From Holosporales bacterium (lineage in GTDB: Bacteria > Pseudomonadota > Alphaproteobacteria > BNTO01), in contig JAISRQ010000141.1 in the NCBI GenBank assembly GCA_031273545.1, forward strand, positions 1 to 9,544: a DNA stretch of 9,544 bases. The letters are read 5' to 3'. The number at the start of each line of letters is the position of its first letter. Position 1 is the first letter of the stretch. This document shows positions 6,182 through 9,544 of the stretch, in pieces. The notes below the pieces were generated by a model. That model saw only the letters and a program-made list of their open reading frames with translations, had not been told where the DNA came from and did not search any database. The position numbers were made by a program, and so were the translations under genes.

Positions 6182-7630
6182 TTATCTAAGCCTGTACTCG
6201 TAGCACTTCAAAGTTGTCTCAGAAAGCATAAATATATTCAAAACGTCATCCGCATAAATTGCAAGCATCGTTAAGATTGCAACAGTACACATTGTAATAA
6301 TGGGATACATTGTAGAAACAGCTTGCCCTTCTTTATTCGACGCAATCAACGTTCGCACAATGTTTACACCGACGCTCATAGACATAAGTTTAAAAAATAT
6401 GACACTCCCCAACGTAACAAATGCGCCTTCCTCGACAAAGTTTTTAGCAAACACCAAGAAAGGAATAAACCCAGGAAGCGGAGGTAAGTTTACCAAGCTT
6501 AATATTCCAAAGCCCAAAAGAAACGCCGCTATTGGGGACCTGCTTCGGATGAACGGCAAATTGCTTAAGGTAATGAGTCGTCCGCCATAGCGCTGAATAA
6601 ATAAGGCTGCCCCCAGTAGTATTAATAAAGACAGCCCATGTGTCGCCAATATAAATAAGAGGCTAGATACAATGTTAGTATATGAGGTTGCGAACCCAAC
6701 AAACAACATCCCCACCGTGCCGATTGTGTGACAAGCAAGTATATTTTTGATTTGATTTTGCCGCAACGCATTCAAAAACCCTAACGCCATGCCGACTTCG
6801 CCTGCGATCAGAAATATATTCTTAAATGCACCACAATTAAACAGAATGAATAAGCGAACCAAAACCGATAAGCAAACAAGGTTTGATATAAAATTTATAA
6901 ATATAAATATTGGCCATTCTATCTTTTCAGATAATTCTGTGCATAATCCGTGAAATGGGCAAAATAATATTTTCGCAAATGATGCAATTACAATAAAAAA
7001 CATCGCTAAAAAGACAAAAGGATGACTGGATATTGTTGGGCGAATAACAAGCAATTTACTAATTAACAACGAAAAATCTGTTGTTTGAAATATGCTATAA
7101 AATATGGACGCCCCAAATAAAAACAAAGCAGAACCGATTCCATGAACAATAAAGATCTTTAATATGACGTTCTTGTCACTTACTTTTAAGAAGACGATTG
7201 TCGCAAAGCTAATAAGTTCACAACCAATAAAAAGCAACTTAAAATCGTTAGCGGATAAAGCAAACATACTTCCAATAATAATTGTGAATATGCAGAACAA
7301 GTCATTGTGATTAAAAACAAACTGCTTCTTACTTATAGAGGTAAACATATATAATAATGCCCAAGCACAAATAATTGTTTTCTGAATTTTTATGAAACAA
7401 TCTATTATAAACATCCCAGAAAATGTTGTTACGCTAAAGGTAGGATCCATGTTTTCGAAAATATCTAACTCGGTATTTCTGTCTTGGCATGTGAGCAAAA
7501 GTACCCCTGTCAACAAGGCGCACGCAAACGCATGCCTCCCCGAAGCCGGAACAAAAAACAAGGCGATAGCCCCAGCCATTAACAGCATTTCAGGAAGAGC
7601 TGGTATAAATATTAAAAAAGATTCCGGCAT
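6182..7630 (-). CDS. nuoN: NADH-quinone oxidoreductase subunit N, divergent
   Basis: NuoN is one of the antiporter-like, proton-pumping membrane subunits of respiratory complex I. This 482-aa protein is of family length and almost entirely hydrophobic, consistent with about 14 membrane helices. Family features in order: LSANDFKLLFIGCELISFAT (125-144, with the conserved helix-5 Glu138), LKIFIVHGIGSALFLFGASIFY (157-178), the helix-7 Lys220 with PFH (225-227), IKNILACHTIGTVGM (294-308), and NLPPLPGF (381-388). Oddities: the usual W-x-P-D-V-Y-E-G-A-P-T segment after PFH is replaced by unrelated residues (228-240), and the usual G-K after the PP-x-x-G-F motif reads I-P-F, with the nearest Lys at 396. 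The start is the only ATG in place; no clear ribosome site precedes it. It lies 92 bases downstream of cckA on the same strand, not behind nuoM, so it may share the cckA transcript. Another member of the same antiporter superfamily is possible but less likely. Ends TAA. Confidence 0.78.
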   Translation of the reverse strand: MPESFLIFIPALPEMLLMAGAIALFFVPASGRHAFACALLTGVLLLTCQDRNTELDIFENMDPTFSVTTFSGMFIIDCFIKIQKTIICAWALLYMFTSISKKQFVFNHNDLFCIFTIIIGSMFALSANDFKLLFIGCELISFATIVFLKVSDKNVILKIFIVHGIGSALFLFGASIFYSIFQTTDFSLLISKLLVIRPTISSHPFVFLAMFFIVIASFAKILFCPFHGLCTELSEKIEWPIFIFINFISNLVCLSVLVRLFILFNCGAFKNIFLIAGEVGMALGFLNALRQNQIKNILACHTIGTVGMLFVGFATSYTNIVSSLLFILATHGLSLLILLGAALFIQRYGGRLITLSNLPFIRSRSPIAAFLLGFGILSLVNLPPLPGFIPFLVFAKNFVEEGAFVTLGSVIFFKLMSMSVGVNIVRTLIASNKEGQAVSTMYPIITMCTVAILTMLAIYADDVLNIFMLSETTLKCYEYRLR

Positions 7631-7722
7631 ATCATAAATCTACTTAACGGGCAAAGGCAACGACGCAGCACAGCAACAACCAATATCGCATCCAAAAAGC
7701 GCAGCGACAAAATCAGTAACAA

Positions 7723-9544
7723 TCACCCTAAAATCTCTCTGATCTTAGACGCCAACTCGCGCAACGTAAATGGTTTTGATAAAAAATGCATAGATTTATT
7801 CTCAGACAAATCTCGTCGGAACGTTTCTTCCGCGTATCCAGACACAAAAATCACTGGAATATTAGGGATCACTTCGCTCACAAGTTTCCCTAGCATTGGC
7901 CCATCCATCCCTGGCATCGACACATCCGTTACCAATATGTCTGGCTTGATCCCATCCTTTATATACTCCATCGCGGTCTGCCCGTTTTCCGCATCGACGA
8001 CCTGATACCCACGGTCCCGCAGCGCCCGCACAACAAACGCCCGCACAGCATCATCATCCTCCACCAAAAGGATCGTCTCTGTCCCCGTGACATCCTGCAC
8101 GAGCTTTCTCTCCTTCACAGGCTCATCATCATCATGATCCTTGCAACGCGGCAATAATATGCGGAACGTCGTCCCTACGCCGACCTCGCTTTCTACGCTA
8201 ATCGACCCACCCGTTTGCTTCACTATGCCATACGCAGTTGCAAGCCCAAGTCCTGTGCCTTGCCCCACAGCTTTTGTAGAGAAAAACGGCTCAAAGATCG
8301 ACTTAACTAGCTCCTTAGGGATCCCGCAGCCCGTATCCGTTACTTGGATCAGAACATAGTCTCCAACAGGAAGGTCGTCTGTATCCAACAATGCGGCCTT
8401 TCCTGCAGCTTTCCCATTTTTTCCGCGCCGAGCACTCACAGTGTAATTAGACGACTCAATCGTGAGCGTCCCCCCCGCAGGCATAGCGTCACGAGCATTC
8501 ACCGCTAAATTGATGATAACTTGCTCAAATTGCACGGCGTCAACCTTTACAGACCATAAGTCACGCCCCTGAATTAGCCTAAAGCTCACCTGCGACCCAA
8601 TCAAACGCCGCAACAACGCAGACAAATCCGACAACACGTTGGTCAAGTTGATTTTCCTTGGTTGCAGTGATTGACGTCGAGAAAAGGCTAGCAATTGCTT
8701 GACTAAATTGGACGCGCGGTTGGCGTTTTGCTTTATTTGCATTATATCCGCATATGACGGGTCGTTCGGCACAATCCTCTGAAGCAGCATATCGCTAAAC
8801 CCGATTATCGCTGTAAGCAAATTATTAAAATCATGAGCAATACCCCCCGCAAGCTGGCCAACAGCTTGAGTCTTTTGCGCTTGGATGAATTGTTGCTCTA
8901 ATTTTTTTTGCTCAGACGTGTCAATCAGCTGAAAAATAAACTCGTCATGCTTCCACTTATTTAAGCACGTCATTGCAGTAATGTCTGAGTTCACAAACTT
9001 TAGCTCTGCTGCTGTGGTGTTTGTGTCGTCGCTCAGCATGATCTCCAATTGTCTTTTTGAAATATCATCCAAGTAATTTCCAAAATATTCATTAGGCTTT
9101 ATATCATATGTGTCCCTTATAACTGGATTCATTACTTTAATTTTTCCAGCTTTATCCGTTACAAAAGAAGGTACAGGCAACGCAAGCAACAAATCTTCCG
9201 CCAAAGGAAGGCTTGGCTTAAGTAATGTCAAAGCAAAGTAGTCATCAGATATTTTCGTTGAGAACAGTAATACAGGAACAGGAACTTTTTTTGAAAAAGA
9301 TGACGTCGTGGATATTGCGTTCAATGTAATGTATATTCCGTTTTGGGCGCCTATAATGTTTGTTGCGTCCCCAGTTGCTACATTACTGATCATAGAGATG
9401 TGCTTGCCAACTGTGCTTTCCTTAGAAACGTTTAGCCACGTTCGCAACGTCTCATTTAGCCCGGCGATTTTCCCTTTTGTGTTTATGTATAGCAATCCAA
9501 ATGGCGCGAACTCGACATACGGCTCGAGCAGGTTGGATTCCTGT
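7723..9544 (-). CDS. cckA: CckA-type hybrid sensor histidine kinase, N-terminus beyond the window
   Basis: CckA phosphorylates, through ChpT, the master regulator CtrA (and CpdR) in alphaproteobacteria, and can reverse the flow as a phosphatase. The frame is open to the right edge: before a TTG at 9495 it continues as E-F-A-P-F-G-L-L-Y-I, the start of a PAS domain, so the true start and the usual N-terminal membrane helices lie outside. Counting from that TTG (590 residues): PAS 1 (about 1-95), PAS 2 (about 98-193), the dimerisation/phosphoacceptor domain with GGIAHDFNNLLTAI (phosphorylated His221), the CckA-like FSRRQSLQPRKINL (271-284), ATPase boxes N (NLAVNARDAM, 329-338), G1 (DTGCGIP, 387-393), F (FEPFF, 401-405) and G2 (GQGTGLGLA, 411-419), then a receiver domain (473-590) with acidic ED-D (479-481), phosphoacceptor Asp524 in VTDVSMPGMDG and Lys574. 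All catalytic residues are present. It ends with TGA. Related hybrid kinases share this layout, but the linker sequence favours CckA. Confidence 0.88.
   Translation of the reverse strand, partial: QESNLLEPYVEFAPFGLLYINTKGKIAGLNETLRTWLNVSKESTVGKHISMISNVATGDATNIIGAQNGIYITLNAISTTSSFSKKVPVPVLLFSTKISDDYFALTLLKPSLPLAEDLLLALPVPSFVTDKAGKIKVMNPVIRDTYDIKPNEYFGNYLDDISKRQLEIMLSDDTNTTAAELKFVNSDITAMTCLNKWKHDEFIFQLIDTSEQKKLEQQFIQAQKTQAVGQLAGGIAHDFNNLLTAIIGFSDMLLQRIVPNDPSYADIMQIKQNANRASNLVKQLLAFSRRQSLQPRKINLTNVLSDLSALLRRLIGSQVSFRLIQGRDLWSVKVDAVQFEQVIINLAVNARDAMPAGGTLTIESSNYTVSARRGKNGKAAGKAALLDTDDLPVGDYVLIQVTDTGCGIPKELVKSIFEPFFSTKAVGQGTGLGLATAYGIVKQTGGSISVESEVGVGTTFRILLPRCKDHDDDEPVKERKLVQDVTGTETILLVEDDDAVRAFVVRALRDRGYQVVDAENGQTAMEYIKDGIKPDILVTDVSMPGMDGPMLGKLVSEVIPNIPVIFVSGYAEETFRRDLSENKSMHFLSKPFTLRELASKIREILG

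Overview
The window looks like chromosomal DNA of an alphaproteobacterium, probably host-associated or with a shrinking genome. The evidence is a CckA-type hybrid histidine kinase (the CtrA cell-cycle phosphorelay), a methionyl-tRNA synthetase of the alphaproteobacterial HIGN/KFSTS subtype, modest GC content, long non-coding gaps, palindromic intergenic repeats and conserved genes outside their usual operons. Placement near Holosporales or Rickettsiales is an inference; no lineage marker was tested.

Layout. The left edge holds the 3' part of murF (peptidoglycan precursor synthesis, + strand). After about 330 non-coding bases comes a 742-aa exported, largely helical protein of unknown family (1214-3442, +), with a recognisable promoter and ribosome binding site that fix its start. 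It is followed at once by a ~98-nt imperfect palindrome and a ~580-nt stretch with no convincing gene. Next is metG (4127-5824, +), intact except for an in-frame TGA at codon 14, inside the ATP-binding N-terminal strand and just before the HIGN signature. Convergent metG and nuoN are separated by three 92-bp tandem repeats, each able to form a long hairpin. On the minus strand lie nuoN (7630-6182, a divergent complex I membrane subunit) and, upstream of it, cckA (from beyond the right edge to 7723).

Functional picture. The genes are unrelated housekeeping functions: cell wall, translation, respiration and cell-cycle signalling. None forms a defense or biosynthetic cluster. The points of real interest are the nonsense codon in metG, the tandem hairpin array, the palindrome behind the secreted-protein gene, the unrecognised secreted coiled-coil protein and the loss of signature motifs in NuoN. 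I found no RNA genes, CRISPR array, intact insertion sequence or integrase.
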